NCBI GenBank assembly: GCA_029263395.1
Contig: JAJCXO010000187.1
Coordinates: forward strand, 82,561-146,560
Length of the DNA stretch: 64,000 nt
Direction: 5' to 3'
Source: Acidobacteriota bacterium
GTDB lineage: Bacteria > Acidobacteriota > Thermoanaerobaculia > Multivoradales > J023
How positions within the stretch are numbered: the first letter of the stretch is position 1; every line of letters starts with the position of its first letter. A program made the translations under genes and the position numbers. Shown in pieces: positions 27,983 through 36,660 of this stretch. The notes beneath the pieces are model-generated. The model did no database searches. It worked only from the letters and a program-made list of their open reading frames with translations, and was not told where the DNA came from.

Positions 27983-28566
27983 CGCGTGTCCTCTGAAAGA
28001 GTACTCTGACGCCGCACATGGTCGAGAAAGCTACGTTCGACATTTGATTTGCCCTTCTCTGCCGAAGCCATCAGGTCTGTAACCAGTTCAGAGATGGATT
28101 CGTCACTCCGCAAGACTGCAAGCTTCTCTTCGAGTCGTTCGCGCAATGCTGTCGACCGCGACTCTCCCAAGTCGCGGCGCTCGATCAACGGCAAAGGCAA
28201 CAGAATGGCAAGCTCATCTCGCAGGGCATCCTGCTCAATATCATTAGGGACGATCAGCACGCGGCACAGCTGGCGGAGCCGCGAGATTTCGTCCGGCGAA
28301 GGCTCGGTTGCAACAACAACAAGGGACAGAGGGCAACTGGATTCAGAACGCTCGAGCGTCAAGGTGAGGGCTTTCACTCGCCTCCACAGCTCGCGGATTT
28401 CCGCGGTGCCAACTTGTGCGACAAGGACCATCGTCTTCTGCGGCTGAGGACCTTGAAGCACAGCTTCGAACTCGAAAGCCACATCGGCGACTCGGAGCGG
28501 CTCTTTTGCTGCCTCATAGTTACCCTCAACCAATAACTTGACGATACTACCGACGATGTCAGTCAA
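27979..28566 (-). CDS. lmuC: Middle component (LmuC-like) of the SMC/SIR2 operon
   Basis: This is a 195-aa soluble protein. TTG is the likely start; AAGGAG is six bases upstream, inside the end of the SIR2 gene. I recognise no catalytic motif. The sequence has an alpha/beta part (KTMVLVAQVGTAEIRELWRR, SLVVVATEPSPDEISRL) and a helical C-terminus. The identification as LmuC/middle component rests on size, position between the effector and SMC genes, and four-base overlaps with both. The family is known to bridge effector and ATPase. Confidence 0.6.
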   Translation of the reverse strand: MTDIVGSIVKLLVEGNYEAAKEPLRVADVAFEFEAVLQGPQPQKTMVLVAQVGTAEIRELWRRVKALTLTLERSESSCPLSLVVVATEPSPDEISRLRQLCRVLIVPNDIEQDALRDELAILLPLPLIERRDLGESRSTALRERLEEKLAVLRSDESISELVTDLMASAEKGKSNVERSFLDHVRRQSTLSEDTR

Positions 28567-30287
28567 GGTAGCTCCTTTTCTAGCAGCTCTTGAAAACTCC
28601 GGTTGGTGTTGTCCGCAAGAAGGTCCTCGATCCAGATCTCGGTCGGCTCGCTGGGCACGGTTCCCGGCAGCTTTCGCCCAATCGCTGCAGACTGTTTATG
28701 CTTGAAACCACTTCCTCGGACATAGACAATTAGGCAGCCTTCTGGTTGACCCCAATCAACTATTTTCTTTCGGAACAACTCATGGGCACCAACCGCCGAG
28801 TTCAGGATGACATGGAGCTTGAGGTCTTGAAAGTCCCTGCCAAGCACAAGTTGCCCAAACGAGGCATCCCACCCTTGCGCAGGCGCGAGCCTCCAGTACC
28901 CTTCGGTACTACCCGACTGGAGAGCCGCCAGCAGCAGCACCAACCGATGAAACCCATAACCCGGCAATTCCGCATCGTTTCGTATCGCTTCTAGGTTGTC
29001 CGGTCGCACTGGGCGGTAGTCCCACGACTGTTCATCAGGTAATTCACCGCTGTTGAACAAGCGTAAGAATCGCGAGACAGCTCGTGGAAGTTCACGAGCA
29101 AGGCTGCGCCATCGATCATTTACATCGGCGATACCATCGTAGCGATTGATAAGGAGCTCTTGGAACGCTTGGAGGCCTTCGTCCACAGTTTGGTCGCGGT
29201 CAGGGCTGCGCTCTACTTCCGGGGCGATTTCGTAGAACACCCGAATCTTCTCGAGAAGGCAATAGACGAACAGTGAGCCAAGCAGCGGCTTGGAATACAG
29301 AGGCAGAGCCGCCCGGCGATCGATATCGTCAGCGTTGGTACCATAATCACCATTGTTATCCTTATTCAGGGCTTTCAGAATGCCCTTCTGCGGGGGATCA
29401 AGATCAGGCTTGGCAAAGACTACACGATCGCGAGGAAAGCCATTCTCGGCGACCAGAGGTCCAACTGCACGCTTGAAGAGCAATTGTATGTTCTCATCTT
29501 GGCCGGAGAGGCCGACGAAAAGCGCCCGTCGCTGACGGATGAGATCCTTTAGCCTGGATCGGAGCGGCTCCCATCTCTCGTCATCGATCCAGTCGCGGAT
29601 CTGACTAGCTGTTGCGACTAACCATTGCCGATGTTCTTTGGGCTCTTCGTGCATATGTCGAGCACAGCCATGAATCTTGTAGACAACGATGGGTTTCGTG
29701 TCGAAAACACCCGAGCCAGTCGTAAACAGTGAAATTTTCTCCTTCTTATCCCTGTCAGGCGGACAACCAAGGTAAGCGTCTTCTATCAGAGGATCCCAGT
29801 TGGCAGTCACGACTTCTTGAACTACTCTTTCGTCGATCAGCAGGGCAATAAATCGGTGGTCAGCATCTGGCTCGACGCCGGTCTTGCTGTACTCTTCCGG
29901 CAGCTTCAGAAGCTCCCAGGGGATAAAATCGTCGGGTTTACCACTAACGGTAACATCGAGAACTGTAGCGTATTTGTTGACTAGCCGGTCGAGGATTGAC
30001 TGTAGATCGTTCCATGTCTTCGGAGGATGGCTCAGATCGTGAGTTTTGCAGTCAGCAAGACCCAGGATCTCTATCAAACATTTCTTATAGGGCTCTTCGT
30101 CGATTCGACCGTAGAGTGCCGTAAGCAAGCCCTTGAGAAGGCCAGAAAGATCCGGGTTACGTTCCCTCGAAACTTGTGAGCCGATCCATAGGGAATACTT
30201 CCCATTCAGAAAATGATCACCAAATTCCCGCCACTCTCCCCTCAGTAAATCAAGGCATTCGCGCAACGTTGCATCCGAAGCATTCAA
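28563..30287 (-). CDS. lmuA: SIR2-domain effector (LmuA-like) of the operon
   Basis: This is a 574-aa protein starting at TTG, with GGAGG upstream. N-terminal SIR2 hallmarks are: LWIGSQVSRER in place of the GAGxS loop, VVTANWDPLIEDAY (the TxNxD motif), YKIHGCARH (catalytic His) and ALFVGLSGQDENIQ (GxSxxDxN). SIR2 domains in defence systems usually destroy NAD+ and stop infected cells from supporting phage. The C-terminal half (about 350-574) is unassigned and probably contacts the partner. It is the first gene of the operon; 151 bases separate it from the end of sbcC. Confidence 0.8.
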   Translation of the reverse strand: MNASDATLRECLDLLRGEWREFGDHFLNGKYSLWIGSQVSRERNPDLSGLLKGLLTALYGRIDEEPYKKCLIEILGLADCKTHDLSHPPKTWNDLQSILDRLVNKYATVLDVTVSGKPDDFIPWELLKLPEEYSKTGVEPDADHRFIALLIDERVVQEVVTANWDPLIEDAYLGCPPDRDKKEKISLFTTGSGVFDTKPIVVYKIHGCARHMHEEPKEHRQWLVATASQIRDWIDDERWEPLRSRLKDLIRQRRALFVGLSGQDENIQLLFKRAVGPLVAENGFPRDRVVFAKPDLDPPQKGILKALNKDNNGDYGTNADDIDRRAALPLYSKPLLGSLFVYCLLEKIRVFYEIAPEVERSPDRDQTVDEGLQAFQELLINRYDGIADVNDRWRSLARELPRAVSRFLRLFNSGELPDEQSWDYRPVRPDNLEAIRNDAELPGYGFHRLVLLLAALQSGSTEGYWRLAPAQGWDASFGQLVLGRDFQDLKLHVILNSAVGAHELFRKKIVDWGQPEGCLIVYVRGSGFKHKQSAAIGRKLPGTVPSEPTEIWIEDLLADNTNRSFQELLEKELP

Positions 30288-30438
30288 TGAAATTATTCCT
30301 CCAATCTGCTCACCAATAGAGCGATATCAGCTCAAGACTTTAATCTATTCTCTCACCAACAATCGGAAAGTGCCAGGTGTGCCCAACGAGACTTGGCGTA
30401 ACGTTAAAACCCCGCATCGTTCCCGCACACTTCGCAAG

Positions 30439-33400
30439 TTACATTTCGCTCACTGTCTCGAGGCGGCTACGGCCTGCACCCACCTTGACGATTCGCACTT
30501 GGACGCCGATCCGCTGATCCAGATCCTGAACATGAGAGATGATGCCAATTTGGTGCCCCGATGCTCGAAGCGCATCGAACGCGGAGAGTGCGATCTCCAA
30601 GGTTTGGGAGTCGAGGGTGCCGAAGCCTTCGTCAATGAAGAGTGATTCGACCAGGGTCTCCGAAGCCGAGAGTGACGACAGACCGAGGGCCAACGCCAGA
30701 GAGGCAAGGAAGGTCTCGCCACCGGAGAGGCTCTTGATGGAACGGACATCGTCCCCCATGTCACAGTCGATCACCTGCAACTCGAGATCTTCTCCTGGCA
30801 CGCGCTCCAAGCGGTAGCGAGGCGCCAGTTGCCGCAAGTGCTCGTTGGCGAAGGCCAGAAGAGTATCGAGGGTCAGACCCTGGGCGAATTTGCGAAACTT
30901 CCCGCCATCGCGGGAGCCGATCACCTCGGTCAGTTTCTCCCAGAGAGCGGACTGAGCTCCTTGCCGGGCGATGTCGGTAGCAAGCAGGGCACTTTTTTCG
31001 CGGGCGTCATCGTCTAGTCTGATCTTGAGCCGCAGGCTTTGTGCTGCCTCATCGGCACGCTGATGGTCCTCAGCAGCAATCTGTTGCTGGGATGTCGCTT
31101 CCGACTCGGAGAGCTCGGGGTGATCTGAGTTCTCGTGTTCTTCACGCCGCGCTCGACGTTCCTCGAGCACCGTCTGAGCTTCTTGAACGGCTTGATGGAT
31201 ACGCTCGAGGTGGCGAGCTTCATCGTCACACCACGCGGCATCGCGCTGCAAACGCTGGCGGAGGATTGCGAGGTCGATCCCATGTTCGGTCAACGCCACC
31301 TGCAGGGCTGACTCGGCGTCCTGCAACGCAGAGGCTTCCGTACGAAGCTGCTGACGAGCATTTTCGACGTTCGCCTCTGTTGTTTGGGACCGATCTCGCG
31401 CCTCACGCTCCATCACTCTTGCGGAATCGAGAGCTTGATCCGCCGCCGTACTGGCCGCTGCTAGGGCTCGCTTCACATCGGCGACCGGCTCTCCGCCTAA
31501 CAGCAGACTCCGCTCAGACAGCAACGTGTCCCGGTTCGCGCAGAGCTGCCGCGCCAACTCTTCTTGCTTTGCCGCTGAGTCTTTTGCTGCTCGAGCCTCT
31601 GTGGCGACCTTGACCGCACGAGGACTGAGCTCGGCCAGCGCAGCGCAAGCCAGCTCATGAGCCTGAGTCTGCTGGTCAAAATCATCCACCTCTTGCTGGC
31701 ACGATTCTCGGAAGGCGTGGTTATCTTGGTCGAGTTGCTCTTCCCAACCCGGCCGGGCATTCAATGACGTTTCAAGAGATTTCTTCGCTGCCCCGATCCG
31801 CCGGTGTTCGGCCTCTCGCAGGCGCATCGCCTCAGCGAGAGCATCCTCGGCGCGCTGAGCAGCCGCCTTCGCGATCTCACGCGAGACATTGCACTCGTCA
31901 TGTTGCTGGCGAGCGGCATCTCTTGCCTTTCGGCACGTTGCGGCTGCCTTGTCGAGCTCACCGAGGTCCTCTTCTTTTTGCTCGACGTTGTCCAGTTCTT
32001 GCCGCGCCATCGAGACCAGGCGCTCGAGCGTCGCCTCGGCACCGGCGGAGCGAGGATCGTCCGGTAGCTCGAGCTCCGGTTGGCCAATCTGCTGGATGGT
32101 GTCGAGAGCTTCCTGCCAAGATTTCAATGGAGCAGTCAGCTGCTCGTTCGCTTGCGCTGCTTGCTCGGTCTGCTTGCGGATTTCTTGCTCATGCGTTTTT
32201 ACCTGGTGTTGAGCACCAGTGAGTTCCGCGGTCAGTTGCTGGCTTTGCTCTTCCAGCGATTGCACCCGCTGCTTCTGACTGGCGAGAGCGTCGGGGGCTC
32301 CGTCGTGCTGGAAAGGGTGAGCCGTGGAGCCGCACAGCGGGCAAGGTTCACCGTCTACGAGATCGGAGCGTCGTTCGGCGAGGTCGCGGATGGCTTCAGC
32401 TTCTCTGAGACTGCTGCTTGCCTCATCGAGACGAATAGCATGGTCACGGAGCGCAGCGGCGGTGGCCTCGATAACCTCTTGGGCCGCTAGCTGCTGCTCC
32501 CGTGCTGCTTGCGCCTCCTGCTCGGCACGCTGTTGGGCGACTCGTGCTCGTTGAATATCTGTCAAAGCCTGTTTGGCTTCTCGGGCAGAGTCCCAGCGAC
32601 GCTGGAAGGTCGCTCGCTGACCTGCGAGTTTGTCGCGGCGGCCCTTGGGGATCGCCGCTTCGGCACCCTCAACGGCTTGCTGGCACCTCTCGAGATGTTG
32701 TTTTGCCGTGTCTAGTGTGGCGGACGTAGCCTCGGCGTCTCGAGTGGCCCGTAGCGCAGCAGACTCCAGACTGGGCAGGCTCTGGTCTAATTCGGCGAGC
32801 ACCGTCTCAGCCTGAGAATAGTCACCGAGGGCAGCCCGCAGATGGGTCCAGGCGCCGCTCAATGCCTGGGCATGAGGATGGTCCTTCAACCAACCCTCCG
32901 CGATCGCTTGCTTCTGCTGTGCCTCGTCCTTAGCCTGGGCAGCATCAGCGGCTGTTTTCGTCGCCTGTTGGGCAGCCAGATTGGTACTCGCCGCGGCGTC
33001 AGTCGCATCATCAACTTCGCGTTGGGCCGCGACGAGGCGGGCGTCGAGCAGTAGTGCTTTTTCCAACTCCGGTGCCTTGGTCTCGGACTCCAGCTGAACC
33101 CGCTCCTGGTCCAGACGGGCTTTGTCGAGTTGCCGTGAAGCCTTCGTGAAGCCTTCGCTGGCATCTTGCTGGTGGTCGCGCTCCTCATCGAGGCGCTGGA
33201 TCGCCTGGTCTCGGCGCTCCAGCGCCCTGTCCTGGTGGTCCACTAGCGAGCGCAGGGGTTGAGCTGCCGAGACCTGCCTCAGCACCTCGCGACGCTCTGC
33301 GGCCTTCTGCCACCGCTCCGCAGCTTCTAGAGACTTCCGGTTGCCCTTGTCCTCGAGTCCACACAGCCTCGACCGCTCGGCATACCACTGGACGGCAGTT

Positions 33401-34182
33401 ACAGCACTATCGAGTGCCCGCTTGGCCTCGACTAGTGTTGCCGAGGCCTTCTCCAAGTGCTGCTCTGCCTCGTGACGGGCTTCGGGACTCAGCAGCCCGA
33501 GATTGGAGCGCTGTAGGTTCAACGCGTCCAACGTGTTCCGCTCGACTTTGGCCCGTTCGAAGGCAGCGGCGGACAGGCGCGCATAAATCTCCGTGCCGGT
33601 GACTTTCTCCAACAACTCAGCCCGCGCTGGCGGGGCGGCGCGTAGGAACGCGTCGAAATCCCCCTGAGCGAGAAGCACCGAACGCCTGAACTGTTCGAAA
33701 GACAGTCCGATCCGCTCTTGGATAGCTTCACGCACCTGAGTTTTCTTATCCCCGACAAAACCACCGCTATCGAGATCCTGGAGAGAGAGTTTCTGCGGCT
33801 GCAGCCTGCCACGCGCGCTGTCGCGCGCTTTGCGGACCTCCCAGCGGGCTCGCCACCGGCGGCCGTCCTGGCTCGCGAAGTCGACTTCAGCAAAGGCATG
33901 CGCCTGGCCACGGGTGAGGAGCCCGCGCACATCTTTGGAGCGGATGCGCTGGGTCTCTTCTTCGTCGGCTCGGCCAACCCACGCACCACCGCTACCGTCC
34001 AACCGTGGTGTCTTGTCGAACAGTGCCAGGCAAAGAGCATCGAGCAGCGTGCTCTTACCAGCACCGGTTGGCCCGGTTATCGCGAACAGGCCGGCCGACG
34101 CAAAAGGCTCGGCCGCCAGATCGAGCTCAAAATGGCCGCGCAGGCTGGCCAAGTTGCAGCCACGGATGGCGAGGATCTTCAT
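30439..34182 (-). CDS. sbcC: Exonuclease subunit SbcC
   Basis: This is a 1247-aa protein. Walker A GPTGAGKSTL is near the N-terminus after ILAIRGCNLASLRGHFELDL, a zinc hook CPLC lies midway (VDGEPCPLCGSTAHPF), long heptad-rich coiled coils are on both sides, and Walker B VESLFIDEGFGTLD with the signature LSGGETFLASLALALGLSSL is near the end. This is the full length of SbcC, the ATPase of the SbcCD nuclease that cuts hairpins and blocked DNA ends. Its ATG overlaps the end of sbcD by four bases. The SMC/SIR2 operon lies directly downstream. Confidence 0.95.
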   Translation of the reverse strand: MKILAIRGCNLASLRGHFELDLAAEPFASAGLFAITGPTGAGKSTLLDALCLALFDKTPRLDGSGGAWVGRADEEETQRIRSKDVRGLLTRGQAHAFAEVDFASQDGRRWRARWEVRKARDSARGRLQPQKLSLQDLDSGGFVGDKKTQVREAIQERIGLSFEQFRRSVLLAQGDFDAFLRAAPPARAELLEKVTGTEIYARLSAAAFERAKVERNTLDALNLQRSNLGLLSPEARHEAEQHLEKASATLVEAKRALDSAVTAVQWYAERSRLCGLEDKGNRKSLEAAERWQKAAERREVLRQVSAAQPLRSLVDHQDRALERRDQAIQRLDEERDHQQDASEGFTKASRQLDKARLDQERVQLESETKAPELEKALLLDARLVAAQREVDDATDAAASTNLAAQQATKTAADAAQAKDEAQQKQAIAEGWLKDHPHAQALSGAWTHLRAALGDYSQAETVLAELDQSLPSLESAALRATRDAEATSATLDTAKQHLERCQQAVEGAEAAIPKGRRDKLAGQRATFQRRWDSAREAKQALTDIQRARVAQQRAEQEAQAAREQQLAAQEVIEATAAALRDHAIRLDEASSSLREAEAIRDLAERRSDLVDGEPCPLCGSTAHPFQHDGAPDALASQKQRVQSLEEQSQQLTAELTGAQHQVKTHEQEIRKQTEQAAQANEQLTAPLKSWQEALDTIQQIGQPELELPDDPRSAGAEATLERLVSMARQELDNVEQKEEDLGELDKAAATCRKARDAARQQHDECNVSREIAKAAAQRAEDALAEAMRLREAEHRRIGAAKKSLETSLNARPGWEEQLDQDNHAFRESCQQEVDDFDQQTQAHELACAALAELSPRAVKVATEARAAKDSAAKQEELARQLCANRDTLLSERSLLLGGEPVADVKRALAAASTAADQALDSARVMEREARDRSQTTEANVENARQQLRTEASALQDAESALQVALTEHGIDLAILRQRLQRDAAWCDDEARHLERIHQAVQEAQTVLEERRARREEHENSDHPELSESEATSQQQIAAEDHQRADEAAQSLRLKIRLDDDAREKSALLATDIARQGAQSALWEKLTEVIGSRDGGKFRKFAQGLTLDTLLAFANEHLRQLAPRYRLERVPGEDLELQVIDCDMGDDVRSIKSLSGGETFLASLALALGLSSLSASETLVESLFIDEGFGTLDSQTLEIALSAFDALRASGHQIGIISHVQDLDQRIGVQVRIVKVGAGRSRLETVSEM

Positions 34183-35417
34183 CCGCTCTCCTGCTCGACG
34201 TGTTCCACAAGCTCATGAAAGGCAGCGATCAGTTCAGCGCTCGGAGGCTCCTCATACTTCACATGCCAGCACTTCAAGAAGACGTCCTCGACCCCCAGCT
34301 CGTTAAGCGGCTGTGGCTCGACGGTATCTCCAAGAGCCGCACCGGTACCGGTGTATTCGGTGTGGAGACCCACCAAGCGTACACGCCGGCTTTCAAGCGC
34401 GGACTCAACGTCGGCGCGCAAGGTCGGCTCAGGCGTCGGCAAACTGACATGGATCTCCAGGTAGGGCCACTCATCCTGTGATTCCTGATCAGCCATTGGC
34501 AACGCATGGAGGTGCGACAGGATTTCAGCTAGCGGCCTTGACCCTTGCTCGGGTATCCGCAGCAGCTCCACGGTGCGAGGGATATACAGCGGCCGAATAG
34601 ACACCCGTTCAGCGTCTTCCAGCTCCACCAATAGAACTTGGTGCCGGTAGGTGCGTTCCTTTAGCGAGAGTGGGATCGGCGAGCCGCTATATCGAATGTG
34701 GCCTGGCACAACGTACTGCGGTAGATGCAGATGACCGAGGGCTACATAGGCGACACCGTCAGGAAAAATATCGGCAGGAAGTGCATGTTGGTTGCCGCCG
34801 AGAATAGGACGCTCCGAACGCTCGCTGAGCTGGGAACCGAACATGTAGCAATGACCCATTGCCAACAACGCTTGATCAGCGCTGCAACGCTCTCGAGCTG
34901 CTGCGATCACTTCTGCGTAGACCTGCCTCACCCCGCCAATAAGGCGATCTTCGACATCCTCGATCCGAGGTAGATCCCCTCTCCGCAGATAGGGCACAGC
35001 CGCCACCCAGGCCTTCACGCAACCGTCTGAATCGTGGAGCGGAGCCAACAGCCGATCCATCTCCAACCCACCGTCGGCTTGTCGAGGAAGACCGCCGACC
35101 ATAAACACGTCTTGAGCCGACAGGATCGGCCGCGGTGCGTCGAGCCGGGCGGCAGAATCATGGTTGCCGCCAATCACGACAATGTCCAGCTTTGGATAGC
35201 GGCGACGGGCCTCTGCCAGGAAGCGGTACCACATCTCTTGCGCCATCGCGGAGGGATTGGCGGTCTCGAAGATGTCACCCGCTATGAGCAGTGCATCGGC
35301 TCGTTGCTCGCCAAGGGCATCCAGAAACCAGGCAAGGAAATGACGATGCTCTAACTCGCGAGAGAACTCGTGCAGCGTGTGGCCCAAATGCCAGTCTGCT
35401 GTATGAATGATGCGCAC
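34179..35417 (-). CDS. sbcD: Exonuclease subunit SbcD
   Basis: The protein has 412 aa if GTG 35417 is used, which has GGGAGGG about nine bases upstream and gives the usual start MRIIHTADWHLG; an ATG at 35435 is in frame. Metallophosphoesterase motifs are present: HTADWHLG, ALLIAGDIFE, VIGGNHD, AMGHCYMFG and ALGHLHLP. It is the Mre11-like nuclease subunit that works with SbcC. The two are translationally coupled. Confidence 0.95.
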   Translation of the reverse strand: MRIIHTADWHLGHTLHEFSRELEHRHFLAWFLDALGEQRADALLIAGDIFETANPSAMAQEMWYRFLAEARRRYPKLDIVVIGGNHDSAARLDAPRPILSAQDVFMVGGLPRQADGGLEMDRLLAPLHDSDGCVKAWVAAVPYLRRGDLPRIEDVEDRLIGGVRQVYAEVIAAARERCSADQALLAMGHCYMFGSQLSERSERPILGGNQHALPADIFPDGVAYVALGHLHLPQYVVPGHIRYSGSPIPLSLKERTYRHQVLLVELEDAERVSIRPLYIPRTVELLRIPEQGSRPLAEILSHLHALPMADQESQDEWPYLEIHVSLPTPEPTLRADVESALESRRVRLVGLHTEYTGTGAALGDTVEPQPLNELGVEDVFLKCWHVKYEEPPSAELIAAFHELVEHVEQESG

Positions 35418-36119
35418 CGGCAGTATCCCTCCCATGGGACGTCAGTCCGACTCGGACGCGTAACAAATCATCGAAAGACTGAATTGTACTGGATATCTTA
35501 ACTGTACTCCAATGGCTTACAACTCGAGACACTCGCGCACAACCAAATGCAGAGCGCAGCTGAAGGCCCTATTAGGTGGCCACCAGACCGCCCACCACGT
35601 AGCCATTTTGACCGGACGAGCTTGAAACCGCCTGATTTTGGTCTTTCTAGCCGAAATCCCCTCAATATTTTTCGCCAAGACCTTTCTGAACCGCCAAAAA
35701 CGGTTTGGGCAGAATGCCATTGAGCTTTATGACCGCCAAAAACGTTCCTGGCAAAATGCCATTGAGCTTTATGACCGCCAAAAACGTTCCTGGCAAAATG
35801 CCATTGAGCTTTATGACCGCTGGAAACGCTCCTGGCAAAATGCCTTTGAGCTTCTTGACCGTCAACAACGCTCTTGGGAAAAAATCAAAGCGTTCTCGGC
35901 CGTCCACAGTCCCCTCGAAAAAAGAATCAATCCATCCGCGGCGGTGAACAAAGCTCCAAAATAGGATCTAGAGCCTTCTTGGCGATCCACAGTGCGCTTG
36001 GATTTGATCCAGGGTCTTAGCGGCGATCATCAGCGCGCTTGGGAAGAAATCAGAGCCTTGGTGATCACGTTAGGGTTCGGCGCCAATGGCTACATCAGGC
36101 ACCCAGAGAACAGCATCAG
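35418..36119. other. Intergenic region dominated by a 42-bp repeat array
   Basis: There is no gene I trust. 35689-35898 is a tandem array (listed separately), followed to about 36065 by weaker copies (CAGCGCGCTTGGGAAGAAAT resembles CAACGCTCTTGGGAAAAAAT). Because the unit is 42 bases long, both strands stay open: a 108-aa frame on + (35638-35964) with NAIELYDRQKRSWQ repeats and an 81-aa frame on -. Confidence 0.5.
35689..35898. repeat. Tandem 42-bp repeat array, five copies
   Basis: Units start at 35689, 35731, 35773, 35815 and 35857. Copies 2 and 3 are identical; the others diverge. The core TGGCAAAATGCCA is itself a small palindrome. A related 42-bp array is found at 54253-54372 (shared GACCG start, TGGGCAAAATG and CATTGAGCTT). 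The two arrays bound the accessory island. Confidence 0.9.
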
Positions 36120-36158
36120 CTACTGAAGCGCAGAGACTACGTTGGTGTCAAGAATCAC
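36120..36158 (-). pseudogene. vapC toxin stub
   Basis: A GTG at 36158 overlaps the vapB stop in the GTGA pattern typical of vapBC operons. It begins VILDTNVVSAL, the first strand and first acidic residue of a PIN-domain toxin, but stops after 12 residues with TAG. About 120 codons of toxin are missing. Confidence 0.65.
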
Positions 36159-36403
36159 CGCCAGGCGTCCGGATCGACTGTCTCGAACTCCTGAGCGACG
36201 ATCGCATCCACTTCCGCAACATCCTCTGGACGAGCTTGGCCGTAGACTCGGCGCCACCCAGACGAGTCCTGTTCCACCGATTCGTTGGCTTCGAGACGAG
36301 CCCGAAGCGAATCCGTGACAAAGTCCTTGAAACTCTCTCCCCGCATCGCCGCCGCCTTACTCCTCCGGAACACCGGGTCGGGTATTTCGATCATCGTCTT
36401 CAT
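36155..36403 (-). CDS. vapB: VapB-type antitoxin
   Basis: This is an 82-aa protein. MKTMIEIPDPVFRRSKAAAM is the ribbon-helix-helix N-terminus of VapB antitoxins; the end ARPEDVAEVDAIVAQEFETV with DPDAWR is the common toxin-binding tail. The toxin gene that should follow is reduced to 12 codons, so this antitoxin is an orphan and may only act as an autoregulator or decoy. Confidence 0.8.
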   Translation of the reverse strand: MKTMIEIPDPVFRRSKAAAMRGESFKDFVTDSLRARLEANESVEQDSSGWRRVYGQARPEDVAEVDAIVAQEFETVDPDAWR

Positions 36404-36622
36404 CGACCCATTTGCCCATATTTTGGTCTCACTCCAACCAACTCACTTTCGACCCATTCATCTACACGGGGTTGCTGGACACAGAGGCGAATGGGTCCTC
36501 GAAATAGCCTTAGCCTCGGACTTGGGACCTGTGAACGTTTCAATCGGAGTGCCGCTCGCGGAACCCTCGGCTCAGGCGTCGCTACGGTCGTCCCTCCCTG
36601 CGCGCTCGCTGAGCCTCTTCCC

Positions 36623-36660
36623 GGGCGCTCCGCGCTCCAGACCTACCGCGCTCCGCGCCC
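36623..36660. repeat. Hairpin downstream of the FGE variable region (copy A)
   Basis: GGGCGC and GCGCCC pair, then after an internal loop GCGC pairs with GCGC, with loop TCCAGACCTACC. It lies around the stop codon, just after the hypervariable 3' end of the TIR-kinase-FGE gene, and is nearly identical at 39906-39942. Hairpins just downstream of a variable region are a known feature of DGR target sites. Confidence 0.6.

Noticed and set aside
35689..35898. CRISPR array
   Set aside because: The 42-bp units are contiguous and similar throughout; there are no unique spacers and no cas genes.
35638..35964. 108-aa + strand ORF over the 42-bp repeats
   Set aside because: The open frame follows from a repeat length divisible by three, and the opposite strand is open too; no ribosome site is seen. 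Kept only as a finding.
36085..36642. Possible DGR template repeat near the first receptor gene
   Set aside because: I looked for an AAC-rich copy of the variable end on both strands between the genes and saw none; the region holds vapB and a spacer.
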